The position numbers were made by a program, and so were the translations under genes. Shown here piece after piece: positions 21,753-29,685 of a stretch of DNA of 36,808 nt. A model generated the notes under the pieces. It was not told the DNA's origin. It did no database searches and worked only from the letters and a program-made list of their open reading frames with translations. Source of the DNA: a virus; the IMG/VR virus record IMGVR_UViG_3300009481_000039, positions 1 through 36,808 of that record; one strand, written 5' to 3'. Each line of letters begins with the position of its first letter. The stretch's first letter is position 1.

Positions 21753-22963
21753 TGGCTGGATTCTTAGGCAATAAACCAACTGATGTTCCACTAACGTCAG
21801 CAGACATAGAAAACGGTTCTATCCTGAATGAAGATTTAGCTGGATCAATAACAGATGCAAAAATTAGTGCGTTGTCTGCAAGCAAGCTAACAGGTGCTTT
21901 GCCAGCTATATCAGGAGCCTCACTCACGAACTTGCCGAGCGACATAACAAAACAAGCCTCTGATCCTACTGTAAGCACAAACCCAAGTGGCGGTGTTGGA
22001 AGCTTAATTCTCAACACCTCAACAGGTAAACTATGGATTTGTACGGATGCAACTGGGGGATCGAACATTTGGAAAGCTGGTGTGGGTGGGACAATTGGCC
22101 CAGCGTATGCAATAGACAGTCTTGTTATAGCAGGGGGTGGGGCAGGCGGTGGCTCCCAAGCTGGTTATGCGGCTGGCGGTGCAGGGGGAGCCGGAGGATA
22201 TAGGAATACATATAATAGCGAAACATCTGGTGGGGGTGGCTCATCTGAAACTGCTCTGAATGTTACACCCGGCACAGCTTATACTGTAACCATTGGGGCC
22301 GGTGGTACTGGGGGTGTTGCAGGGTCAGCGGCTGGTACAGTTGGTGGCAATTCAGTTTTTTCAACAATTACTTCTACTGGTGGTGGACAAGGTGGAACAT
22401 CAGGTTCCAATACAGGCTTTGCTGAACCGGGTGATGGTGGAAGTGGAGGAGGTGGGCAGGGATATCATAATCAAACAGCCGGGGCTGGTACAGCTAATCA
22501 AGGTTACGCAGGCGGTACTTATTATGGAAATAGTGCGAATAATGGTATGGGTGCTGGCGGTGGAGCAGGTGCAGTAGGGGGCAATGGCACATCTTCTGCT
22601 GGTGGAGTTGGAGGAGTTGGTGTGGCTTCCAGCATAACAGGTTCTTCTGTTTATCGTGCCGGTGGAGGAGGGGGAGGAAATGTGAGTGGAAACGGAGTGA
22701 GTGAAGGTCTGGGTGGCAACGGTGGTGGTGGACAAGGGAATACCACTTCATCAGGTAACGGCACTAGCGGTACAACAAATTTAGGTGCTGGCGGTGGAGG
22801 GGGCGGGGCTTCGGGTAATGGTGGTAATGGTGGTTCTGGTGTAGTTATACTTAGGATGCCAACCGCAAAATATTCCAGCACCACAACAGGTTCACCTACG
22901 GTAACTACGTCTGGATCAGATACGATTTTAACATTTACTAGCTCAGGGAGTTATACAGCATGA
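21752..22963 (+). CDS. Glycine-rich tail-fibre adhesin
   Basis: This 403-residue protein opens with a fibre-type segment (FLGNKPTDVPLTSADIENGS, 4-23) and a KLTGALPAISGASLTNLP stretch. Then from about 125 to 375 it is a glycine-rich domain with GAGGAGG, GGGGSS and GGNGGNGGSG runs, probably polyglycine II helices as in phage adhesins such as S16 gp38, and ends in VVILRMPTAKYSSTTTGSP plus YTA. The glycine region is likely to bind the receptor. It overlaps the next gene by four bases. Confidence 0.8.
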   Translation: MAGFLGNKPTDVPLTSADIENGSILNEDLAGSITDAKISALSASKLTGALPAISGASLTNLPSDITKQASDPTVSTNPSGGVGSLILNTSTGKLWICTDATGGSNIWKAGVGGTIGPAYAIDSLVIAGGGAGGGSQAGYAAGGAGGAGGYRNTYNSETSGGGGSSETALNVTPGTAYTVTIGAGGTGGVAGSAAGTVGGNSVFSTITSTGGGQGGTSGSNTGFAEPGDGGSGGGGQGYHNQTAGAGTANQGYAGGTYYGNSANNGMGAGGGAGAVGGNGTSSAGGVGGVGVASSITGSSVYRAGGGGGGNVSGNGVSEGLGGNGGGGQGNTTSSGNGTSGTTNLGAGGGGGGASGNGGNGGSGVVILRMPTAKYSSTTTGSPTVTTSGSDTILTFTSSGSYTA

Positions 22964-23277
22964 GTCATTTTGCGGAAATAAATAATGATGGAGTAGTACA
23001 AAGAGTAATAGTGGCAGAACAAAATTTTATTAATAGTGGTTTAGTTGGTGACTCTTTTAACTGGGTACAAACTTCTTATAATCATAATTTTAGAAAGCAA
23101 TTTGCTGGTATTGGGTTCACCTACGATAAAGCTAAGGATAAATTCATAGCACCTAAACCTTATCCCTCATGGGCTTTAGATAGCAATGATGATTGGCAAG
23201 CTCCAAGTGCTATGCCTGATGATGGGAAAATGTATTATTGGGATGAAGATTCTACAAGCTGGAAGGAGCAAGAATGA
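22960..23277 (+). CDS. Tail-fibre-associated protein of cyanophage type
   Basis: This 105-residue protein matches a small family seen next to tail fibres in marine myo- and podoviruses: SHFAEINNDGVVQRVIVAEQ, then INSGLVGDSFNWVQTSYN, YAGIG-like AGIGFTYD, APKPYPSWALD and a Trp-rich end (MYYWDEDSTSWKEQE). Family recall is from memory. It may be a fibre chaperone or a component of the fibre tip. It overlaps neighbours on both sides. Confidence 0.68.
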   Translation: MSHFAEINNDGVVQRVIVAEQNFINSGLVGDSFNWVQTSYNHNFRKQFAGIGFTYDKAKDKFIAPKPYPSWALDSNDDWQAPSAMPDDGKMYYWDEDSTSWKEQE

Positions 23278-23867
23278 GCGGATACGTTGGGCGTGGAATA
23301 GAATACGGTAATGCAGTAGCGGATCACTTCACAGGTAATGGTGGGGCAACGTATACCCTCAGTTATGATACCGTTACCAACGGGGTTGTTGTTTCTTTGG
23401 ATGGCGTGGTACAGAAGAATGGTACTGACTTTAACGTAACAGGAACTTCTCTTGTATTTACTTCCGTAGTAGCAAGCCCAATTGCTATACAAGTTATCTA
23501 TACTGGACTAACTCTTACATTCCCTACGCCTTCAGATAATTCTGTTTCTGGTAGCAAGATCGCTATGGGGTCTGATGCACAAGGAGATACTTTATATTAC
23601 AACGGTACTGATTATGTACGATTAGCCAAAGGTACTGCTGGTCAAGCATTGGTAATGAATAGTGGTGCTACCGCACCAGAATGGGGTTCTGCTGGTGGGC
23701 CGAATCTTGGTACAGATGCAGTTATCAGAACAAACGCTAAAACAATAGCAGAGAATATAACATTTGCTGGCACAGAAAACGGCATGAGTGCTGGCCCAAT
23801 AACAATTAATAGTTCGTATACAGTAACCGTAACTAGCGGTTCAACATGGACAGTAGTAGGTGCTTAA
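23274..23867 (+). CDS. Tail-fibre protein
   Basis: This 197-residue protein begins with a fibre-type module (YVGRGIEYGNAVADHFTGNG, then a YTLSYDTVTNGVVVSLDGV strand pair) and ends in a beta-strand stalk (ITINSSYTVTVTSGSTWTVV). The start is overlapping the previous stop as ATGA. It is probably part of a fibre complex with its neighbours. Confidence 0.7.
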   Translation: MSGYVGRGIEYGNAVADHFTGNGGATYTLSYDTVTNGVVVSLDGVVQKNGTDFNVTGTSLVFTSVVASPIAIQVIYTGLTLTFPTPSDNSVSGSKIAMGSDAQGDTLYYNGTDYVRLAKGTAGQALVMNSGATAPEWGSAGGPNLGTDAVIRTNAKTIAENITFAGTENGMSAGPITINSSYTVTVTSGSTWTVVGA

Positions 23868-23888
23868 TAATTAAAGGAGCAATTTAAA

Positions 23889-24473
23889 ATGTCAGAAATT
23901 AAAGTTAATAAAGTTAGCCCTGCTACTGGTACAGCTATTACGTTAGGTGACAGCGGTGATACTTTTACAGTACCGTCAGGAGCAACTATTGTTAATTCTG
24001 GCACAGCAACGGGGTTCGGTGGAGGTAAGGTTTTGCAATGTTTATCAGCAACTAAAACAGATACAGCAACTTCTTCAAGCACCTCATTCGTTGATATTAG
24101 TGGATTAAGTGTAGCTATAACACCAGCGGCAACAAGTTCAAAAATTTTAATTCTTTGGCACATAAGTTCACATGGTAATAATGCAGGATCAGCTATGCGT
24201 CTTGCGAGAGGTTCAACTGGAATTTGTGTAGCTGATGCGGCTGGCAGTAGAATCCAAGCATCTGTAGCGACTTTTGAAACTAGCGGAGATACGGTAAATA
24301 CCCGTGGTGGTAATTTTTTAGATTCTCCATCTACTACATCAGCCACAACCTATAAGATGCAATGGCGATCAAACGGGAATACAGATAAATTAAATAGTTC
24401 GGATAACGACAGCGATACGGCTGATTACGTTAGAGCAACATCTACTATTACAGTTATTGAGATAGGAGCGTAG
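23889..24473 (+). CDS. Tail-fibre tip protein, paralogue A
   Basis: This 194-residue protein starts with a coiled-strand module (SEIKVNKVSPATGTAITLGD) and continues with a domain (about 48-194) that begins GGKVLQCLSATKTDT and ends ATSTITVIEIGA. The next protein has the same domain, beginning GGKILQVASTVKLDT and ending TSTITVMEIGA, with shared SLTP/AITP, ARL/ARG and ST(G/E)ICV blocks. So the two are tandem paralogues and may provide alternative receptor contacts. SD AAAGGAG is upstream. Confidence 0.72.
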   Translation: MSEIKVNKVSPATGTAITLGDSGDTFTVPSGATIVNSGTATGFGGGKVLQCLSATKTDTATSSSTSFVDISGLSVAITPAATSSKILILWHISSHGNNAGSAMRLARGSTGICVADAAGSRIQASVATFETSGDTVNTRGGNFLDSPSTTSATTYKMQWRSNGNTDKLNSSDNDSDTADYVRATSTITVIEIGA

Positions 24474-24476
24474 ACC

Positions 24477-25049
24477 ATGGCTTTAGCATTTGCAGGGAAT
24501 GGAACAATTACAGGGCTTAGTGTTGGTGGACTTCCTGACGGTACAGTAGATGCTGATACTTTAGCGAGTGGTGTAGGGGGAAAAATTCTTCAGGTAGCAA
24601 GTACAGTTAAGTTAGATACCTTTACTTATAATACAGCGGCATGGGGTGATGTGACTGGTATGAGTGTTTCTTTAACGCCAGCATCAGGAACAAAAGTTTT
24701 AGTTACTTGTTGTTTCACTTATGGAACGTCTAGCACCTACAACGCTAGTGCTAGATTGATGAGAGATTCAACGGAAATCTGTGTAGGTAATGCGGATGGT
24801 AGCAGACCACAAACAACATGGGGAGGCCTGTATTCTAGTTTGAGCGATAACCATGTTCATAATTATTCTATGACTTTTTTAGATACGCATGGTGCTAATG
24901 GATCAACGGCTGTTACTTATAAATTGCAATTTAATTCGCACGATGGAACTGCTGGTGTAATGTATTTGAATAGGACTTTGAACGATTCAAACAATAATGT
25001 GGGTGCAAGAGGCACTTCAACAATCACAGTAATGGAAATAGGAGCATAA
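24477..25049 (+). CDS. Tail-fibre tip protein, paralogue B
   Basis: This 190-residue protein opens with FAGNGTITGLSVGGLPDGTV and then has the domain shared with the previous gene. The N-terminal attachment modules differ, while the C-terminal domain is conserved in order of strands. The start has no separate SD; the last codons of the previous gene (ATAGGAGCG for IGA) act as one. Divergence from paralogue A suggests selection for changed specificity. Confidence 0.72.
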   Translation: MALAFAGNGTITGLSVGGLPDGTVDADTLASGVGGKILQVASTVKLDTFTYNTAAWGDVTGMSVSLTPASGTKVLVTCCFTYGTSSTYNASARLMRDSTEICVGNADGSRPQTTWGGLYSSLSDNHVHNYSMTFLDTHGANGSTAVTYKLQFNSHDGTAGVMYLNRTLNDSNNNVGARGTSTITVMEIGA

Positions 25050-25051
25050 TA

Positions 25052-25342
25052 ATGGATATATGTACGGCTATTCTAGCCATAAACCCAAAAGCACAAGTTA
25101 GTGTTAATGCTGAGGACTACGATCAGATTACTTGGCATGGGGGCACAGCAGTAATTAGCAAGGCTGATATACAAGCCAAGCAAGCAGAATTAAAAACTGC
25201 TTATGATTCCGCTAAGTATCAGCGTGACCGAAAAGCAGAGTACCCTAGTATAGAGGATCAACTAGACGATCTATATCACAACGGGGTAGACGGATGGAAA
25301 GCTACTATTAAAGTAACGAAAGATAAATATCCGAAGGGGTAA
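25052..25342 (+). CDS. Small tail-associated protein (fibre chaperone candidate)
   Basis: This 96-residue protein starts MDICTAILAINPKAQVSVNA, has a helical part (KADIQAKQAELKTAYDSAKY) and an end YPSIEDQLDDLYHNGVDGWK that is common in marine phage fibre clusters. Its start is served by ATAGGAGCA at the end of the preceding gene. It may help fold or attach the fibres. Confidence 0.65.
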   Translation: MDICTAILAINPKAQVSVNAEDYDQITWHGGTAVISKADIQAKQAELKTAYDSAKYQRDRKAEYPSIEDQLDDLYHNGVDGWKATIKVTKDKYPKG

Positions 25343-25345
25343 AGA

Positions 25346-26443
25346 ATGAGTCTGACTAAAGTAACTTCAAATGTAATCAATGATGTAGATGCGAGCAAGC
25401 TTACGGGGTCTGTCGCTGATGCGAGGATACCGGCCTCGGCTGTTACCCAACATTCAGACACCTCATCCATTGAGAACGATATAGCTGTACTGGCTTTACA
25501 GAACGCAATCAATGGCAACATGACGGCACATGGATTGAATAATTACTGGATTGAGCAATTTGAGGATAGCAATTCTATTACTGGCTTGACTAATGTCGAA
25601 AGGAATTCTAGTGAGTATATGCGGGCCGCAAGTTTAGGAACTGCTGACTATACGACTGACCCATATGCGAGTGGAGATAGAACATCTTTAATTACGGCAA
25701 GTTTTTCTACTTCTCCAAACCCTTTTAGTTCGTCCTATCTGCCTACTACTACAGGCAGTCAATGGGTGGATGGGGTAACTGCCTCTGGACAAGCCTATCT
25801 TGATACTACTGAGGTAGGAGCGTGGATAAAATTTGATTTTGGTGTTACAAAATTGGTGACAGGACTGCGATGGTATGTAAGTCAAGTTTACAGCCATGAT
25901 TTCCAATTCGATGGTTCAAATGATGATTCAAACTGGACTACCATTGGGGCTTCTCAAGATATGGGAACTGGCGTACAAATGCCAGCAGAAAAATGGACAG
26001 GATTAAGTCATACGACACAATATAGATATTACCGCCTTTATGAGACTGCTGGTGGTACAACTTCTGGTGGTGATCTGCGTGAAGTTGATTTTAAAATCGC
26101 ACCTACTGTTACAAATGCCACGGGGAGTTTCACTAGCACTACAATCACCCCACAAGATTCGGCAAGCAAAAGTTCTTTAGGTCTTTGTCTACTGTATAAA
26201 AATGCTTCTGGAACTAATACTCTTAATACCGACATTATTGCGAAGGTATCTGCGGATAATGGCAGTAACTATTCTACTTGTGTATTAGCAAGTAAAGGAA
26301 CATTTAGCACAGGTATCAACATAGCAATTGCACCAGCAATATCTGTTACGGCTGGCACTCAGCTTAAATATAAAATTGAGTTTGCCAATCAAGCGAGTGG
26401 AAGTAAAGAAGGGCAGATTCATGGGGTCGCATTGAGTTATTGA
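25346..26443 (+). CDS. Tail protein with discoidin-like (F5/8 type C) domain
   Basis: This 365-residue protein begins with a fibre module (TKVTSNVINDVDASKLTGSV). In the middle (about 145-245) is a sugar-binding fold of F5/8 type C type: GAWIKFDFGVTKLVTGLRWY, a FQFDGSNDDSNWTTIG segment, and YRYYRLYETAGGTTSGG. A C-terminal beta domain (about 255-365) follows. It probably recognises a host glycan such as lipopolysaccharide. SD AAGGGGTAAAG is upstream. Confidence 0.75.
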   Translation: MSLTKVTSNVINDVDASKLTGSVADARIPASAVTQHSDTSSIENDIAVLALQNAINGNMTAHGLNNYWIEQFEDSNSITGLTNVERNSSEYMRAASLGTADYTTDPYASGDRTSLITASFSTSPNPFSSSYLPTTTGSQWVDGVTASGQAYLDTTEVGAWIKFDFGVTKLVTGLRWYVSQVYSHDFQFDGSNDDSNWTTIGASQDMGTGVQMPAEKWTGLSHTTQYRYYRLYETAGGTTSGGDLREVDFKIAPTVTNATGSFTSTTITPQDSASKSSLGLCLLYKNASGTNTLNTDIIAKVSADNGSNYSTCVLASKGTFSTGINIAIAPAISVTAGTQLKYKIEFANQASGSKEGQIHGVALSY

Positions 26444-26523
26444 TGAACCTAAAACTCTTAATATTTTTTGCAGTATTGTATGGGACTTTTTATTTGTTGA
26501 TTGTAACGGGAGCGAATTGGTGA
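26443..26523 (+). CDS. 26-residue membrane microprotein
   Basis: The frame begins at ATG 26443, overlapping the previous stop as TGATG, and gives MNLKLLIFFAVLYGTFYLLI with a short polar end (VTGANW). It is one transmembrane helix. It is the first of five small membrane or lipoprotein genes up to 27424. A similar 26-residue peptide lies at 6894. Confidence 0.55.
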   Translation: MNLKLLIFFAVLYGTFYLLIVTGANW

Positions 26524-26535
26524 TGGGTGGCAGGG

Positions 26536-26694
26536 ATGAAGCAAATAAAAGAATTTCTAGCGAATCTTACTGTTATTTTTTTAATTTCTTTTGTTATAAG
26601 CCTGATTGTGTATTTGCTCTTACTCGATAAAAGACACAAGCCGTCTACTTTTAAGCAATTTAAGCTTGAATATTTTTTAAATCTAAATAAATGA
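26536..26694 (+). CDS. 52-residue membrane protein
   Basis: ATG 26536 follows GGCAGGG. The product has a long hydrophobic segment (about 9-30, ANLTVIFLISFVISLIVYLL) flanked by KQIKEF and a basic end (DKRHKPSTFKQFK). Its stop overlaps the next start as ATGA. Function unknown. Confidence 0.58.
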   Translation: MKQIKEFLANLTVIFLISFVISLIVYLLLLDKRHKPSTFKQFKLEYFLNLNK

Positions 26695-26852
26695 AAGTTT
26701 TTATTTTTTTAATTTCTTTTCTTCAAATTGGTTGTGGGGCAGTTGCCAACTTTGCTATTGGGGCATCTTCTTCAACTGTTGGAAATGTTGTTAGCAACAC
26801 AGTGGACAAGGCAATAGAAAAAAAGATGACTTCAACTGATTGTAAAAAATGA
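26691..26852 (+). CDS. 53-residue predicted lipoprotein
   Basis: The product begins with a type II signal peptide (MKVFIFLISFLQIGC), with lipid-bearing Cys 15 in a lipobox LQIGC, then an Ala/Ser/Thr/Val-rich stretch and a helix (DKAIEKKMTSTD). It overlaps both neighbours. A second outer-membrane lipoprotein besides the spanin, so superinfection exclusion or tail-channel docking is possible. Confidence 0.62.
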   Translation: MKVFIFLISFLQIGCGAVANFAIGASSSTVGNVVSNTVDKAIEKKMTSTDCKK

Positions 26853-27179
26853 ATGGACAATCTTTTACATGATGCTTGGGTATTGTTCGTGGGGATTGGT
26901 TCGTGGATGGTGAACAAATTGACAGCCAAACTGGATTCGTTGGAAAAAGAAAAAGCAGATGGCGGTCAGGTCAATGAATCAATTAAGAGACTTGGTTCAA
27001 AACTCCATGAGGTTGAGAGGAAAATTGACAATCTTGGTCTTACAGCCATTGAGCGTAATGAGTTTAAATCGGATATAACGGCTTTGCATTTGAGGGTGAA
27101 TGACATGGAACAAAGGAAATCCGATAAGATTCAGCGTGTAGATGTTAAGATGAGAAAAGAGAATGGTGGAACGAATTAG
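26853..27179 (+). CDS. Membrane-anchored coiled-coil protein (108 residues)
   Basis: An N-terminal hydrophobic segment (about 8-22, AWVLFVGIGSWMVNKL) is followed by a charged coiled coil (25-95, including LTAKLDSLEKEKAD and KLHEVERKIDNLG). The design is similar to the next gene. It may be an inner-membrane protein or a tail component that spans the membrane. Confidence 0.62.
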   Translation: MDNLLHDAWVLFVGIGSWMVNKLTAKLDSLEKEKADGGQVNESIKRLGSKLHEVERKIDNLGLTAIERNEFKSDITALHLRVNDMEQRKSDKIQRVDVKMRKENGGTN

Positions 27180-27424
27180 TGGACAAGATCAATGAGTTTA
27201 TTATTGCAACATTCACAGCCCTTGGTGCGATGGGGGCGTTCATTGTGAAAAAACTTTACAACCGAATTGACAAGCTAGAGGATCAGGTTGATGCACAGGA
27301 CAAATACATAGAGAGAAACTTGCTAACGAAGGACGATTTAAACCAGATCAAGGAAACTCAGAACTTGATTCTTCAACATTTGTTGGAACATAGAAATAAA
27401 GAGGGTGCAGATGTTCGTCAATGA
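27179..27424 (+). CDS. Membrane-anchored coiled-coil protein (81 residues)
   Basis: It starts at GTG 27179 on the last base of the previous stop. It has a membrane segment (about 6-24, EFIIATFTALGAMGAFIVKK) and then a coiled coil (NRIDKLEDQVDAQDKY and onwards). It overlaps the nozzle gene by 14 bases. It looks like a short relative of the preceding protein. Confidence 0.62.
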   Translation: MDKINEFIIATFTALGAMGAFIVKKLYNRIDKLEDQVDAQDKYIERNLLTKDDLNQIKETQNLILQHLLEHRNKEGADVRQ

Positions 27425-28988
27425 TGTAGGAAAGATTGGGCTGATAGCGGATAAGCCGCCACACTCGCTCCCACTTAATGCGTGGAGTGACGGGCAAAAT
27501 GTTCGTATGTTTGAATCTGGAGTGGAAAAGATGACAGGCCATAGGTCTGCAATCGGTACACCATCTGTTGCCCCTTATTTTATGTTGCCAGTCAGGGGAA
27601 GCGGTAACGAGGCATTTTGGATTTATGCTGGTGGTACAGCTATTTATGTGACTCAAGGTGGTCAGAGCGGAACCCATAAAAACATAACAAGATCATCTGG
27701 TGCTTATTCAGCCAGTACGAGTTCACAGGATTGGTCTGGTTTTATTTTTGGGGGTGTGCCGATCTTAAACAATTCAGGCGATGTCCCACAGATGTGGAAC
27801 CCCGTAAATTTCACAACCCCACAGCTTTTGCAAGATTTAACAAACTGGCCTACTGGGTTGCGATGCAAATCTCTTTCATCGTTTAAACAGTTTATGATTG
27901 CGATGGATATTACCAAGCCAGTCTCTGGCGTAAGCACCCATTTCCCAAGGGTAATTAAATGGAGTCACGCATCAGAGGCGAATAGCGTTCCTAGTTCTTG
28001 GGATGAAACGAGTGCTACTCTCGATGCTGGCGAGTACGAACTAGCAGACAGCCAAGGCGAGATTTTAAGCGGCAAACAATTAAGAGATAGTTTTCTTATT
28101 TATAAGTCAGACTCTATATGGGGAATGAACTTCATTGGCACACCTTATATATTCAGGTTCTATGAGGTGTCTACTCAGTACGGTGCGATCTCAAGACACT
28201 CTGTATTAGAAGTAGAAGGGGGTCATATTGTTTTTGCAAATGGTGACTTGCTGTTGTGTGATGGACAGGCTGTAAAAAGTCTGATGACGCAGAGAATGAG
28301 AAGGTTTCTCTTCAACTCGATTGATGCGGAAAATTATAAAAATTCTTTCTTGGCATTAAACCAGCCAAAGAATGAGGTATGGATATGCTACCCAGTAAGC
28401 GGAGCAAGCTGGCCTAACCGTGTGGTGATATGGAATTACAAAGAAAATACCTTTGGGGTGCGTGATCTCCCAGAGGGAACAACCTACGGGACTAATGGTG
28501 TTGTGAACCCGTCTGATGATCTGGACTGGAGTTCAAGCAGTGGTTGGGACAGCGTTGAGGATAACTGGGACGCTAAAGTATTTAACCCAAGCCAGACGAG
28601 GTTGATGATTTCCAATGCGACATCAACAAAACTTTATTTGGTGGACACAACAAATCAATTCGACAGCGTTAACGCAACAAGTTATATTGAGAGGACAGGG
28701 TTGCATTTCGATAAGCCTGATATTGTAAAACTTGCAACGCAAGTGAACTTGAATTTTGAAAAAACAGGAACTGGGGAGATAGAGGTTTTGGTAGGCAGTC
28801 ACGATAGCCCAGAGGGTTCTGTGTCTTGGTCAAGTCCAGAGGTGATTGACCCAACAACCGAAGCTGGGAGCAAGGTGGATGTCTTGGTGTCTGGGAAATA
28901 TTTGGCATTGAGAATCCAGTCCAATGCGAATGTAGGCTGGAAGTTGCACAGTTATAAATGGTCACTAACTGAAATGGGAACAAACTGA
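27411..28988 (+). CDS. Tail nozzle protein
   Basis: This 525-residue protein is a probable tail nozzle (T7 gp12 or SU10-nozzle-like) that forms the channel below the adaptor. It shows the usual opening FVNDVGKIGLIADKPPHSLP, NAWSDGQNVRMFESGVEKM, and many WD-like strand segments (VVIWNYKENTFGVRDLP). I start at ATG 27411, since GAGGG lies six bases upstream; GTG 27405 would leave no spacing. It is large and beta-rich. Confidence 0.8.
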   Translation: MFVNDVGKIGLIADKPPHSLPLNAWSDGQNVRMFESGVEKMTGHRSAIGTPSVAPYFMLPVRGSGNEAFWIYAGGTAIYVTQGGQSGTHKNITRSSGAYSASTSSQDWSGFIFGGVPILNNSGDVPQMWNPVNFTTPQLLQDLTNWPTGLRCKSLSSFKQFMIAMDITKPVSGVSTHFPRVIKWSHASEANSVPSSWDETSATLDAGEYELADSQGEILSGKQLRDSFLIYKSDSIWGMNFIGTPYIFRFYEVSTQYGAISRHSVLEVEGGHIVFANGDLLLCDGQAVKSLMTQRMRRFLFNSIDAENYKNSFLALNQPKNEVWICYPVSGASWPNRVVIWNYKENTFGVRDLPEGTTYGTNGVVNPSDDLDWSSSSGWDSVEDNWDAKVFNPSQTRLMISNATSTKLYLVDTTNQFDSVNATSYIERTGLHFDKPDIVKLATQVNLNFEKTGTGEIEVLVGSHDSPEGSVSWSSPEVIDPTTEAGSKVDVLVSGKYLALRIQSNANVGWKLHSYKWSLTEMGTN

Positions 28989-29254
28989 TGGCAGATTTTT
29001 CCTTACAAAGACAAAACAGATATTTCCCGAAGCGTACTCCAAATGAGTATGACCAAGGTTATCTGCAAGATGAGTTGGGTTATATTTCATCAGCTATTGA
29101 GCAACAGGCGTTGGGCTTTTTGGATACTACCCATGTAGCACCAGAAAAACCAAGACAGGGGATGATTCGATATGCCGATGGGACAAACTGGAACCCTTCT
29201 GGCGGTGAAGGAATTTATTTTTTCAATTCGAGTGGAACATGGGTCAAGCTGTAG
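28988..29254 (+). CDS. Small tail-associated protein
   Basis: This 88-residue protein begins ADFSLQRQNRYFPKRTPNEY with DQGYLQDELGYISSAIEQQ and ends GIYFFNSSGTWVKL, a beta-strand module common at fibre or knob ends. It follows the nozzle gene by overlap and overlaps the next gene by 16 bases. Role: tail accessory, not resolved. Confidence 0.62.
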   Translation: MADFSLQRQNRYFPKRTPNEYDQGYLQDELGYISSAIEQQALGFLDTTHVAPEKPRQGMIRYADGTNWNPSGGEGIYFFNSSGTWVKL

Positions 29255-29685
29255 CGACAAAAGAAGACAAGCGAATCAATGTCACAGGAATCCCCCATGA
29301 GGCGATTGATGGGATGTGGGGGATAGTTGTTGAGCATATAATGAAGGGACTGGAGTTTGGACACGGGGAATTGGACATAGAAGATGTTTATCGAGGGCTG
29401 AAAAGTCGAGAGATGCAACTCTGGTCGGCCTTCCAAACAGATGGTGAGTGCGTTGCAAGTCTGGTCACAGAAATATTTTATTTTGGTAGTAAGAAGGTGA
29501 TGCGACTGATTGTTTTAGGCGGTGGGCATATTAATGGATGGTTGGACTTTCTGGACACCTTGAAAGAGTGGGCTATTGAAAATGAATGTGACAGGATCGA
29601 GGCATATTGCAGAGATGGAATGATGCGAAGATTAGAGCCTTATGGCTATAAAAAACTATACAATTTAGTTGGGGTGGATTTATGA
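29239..29685 (+). CDS. GNAT-fold acetyltransferase-like protein
   Basis: This 148-residue protein has the feel of a phage GNAT protein: a helix (GMWGIVVEHIMKGLEFG), a strand pair (VASLVTEIFYFG, KKVMRLIVLGGG), and ECDRIEAYCRDGMMRRLEPY-GYKK, which is the typical last helix-strand of the acetyltransferase fold. The pyrophosphate-binding loop is not clear, so activity is uncertain. Such genes sit among tail and internal genes in marine phages and may modify host or virion proteins. Confidence 0.65.
   Translation: MGQAVATKEDKRINVTGIPHEAIDGMWGIVVEHIMKGLEFGHGELDIEDVYRGLKSREMQLWSAFQTDGECVASLVTEIFYFGSKKVMRLIVLGGGHINGWLDFLDTLKEWAIENECDRIEAYCRDGMMRRLEPYGYKKLYNLVGVDL

Noticed and set aside
22400-22884. 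Pro- or Cys/Ser-rich leftward frames opposite the glycine-rich adhesin
   Set aside because: They are the complement of Gly codons, so Pro-rich frames arise automatically.
26523-26633. Alternative frame starting MGGRDEANKR
   Set aside because: It lacks a membrane segment and an own ribosome site; the frame at 26536 has both and couples to the next gene.
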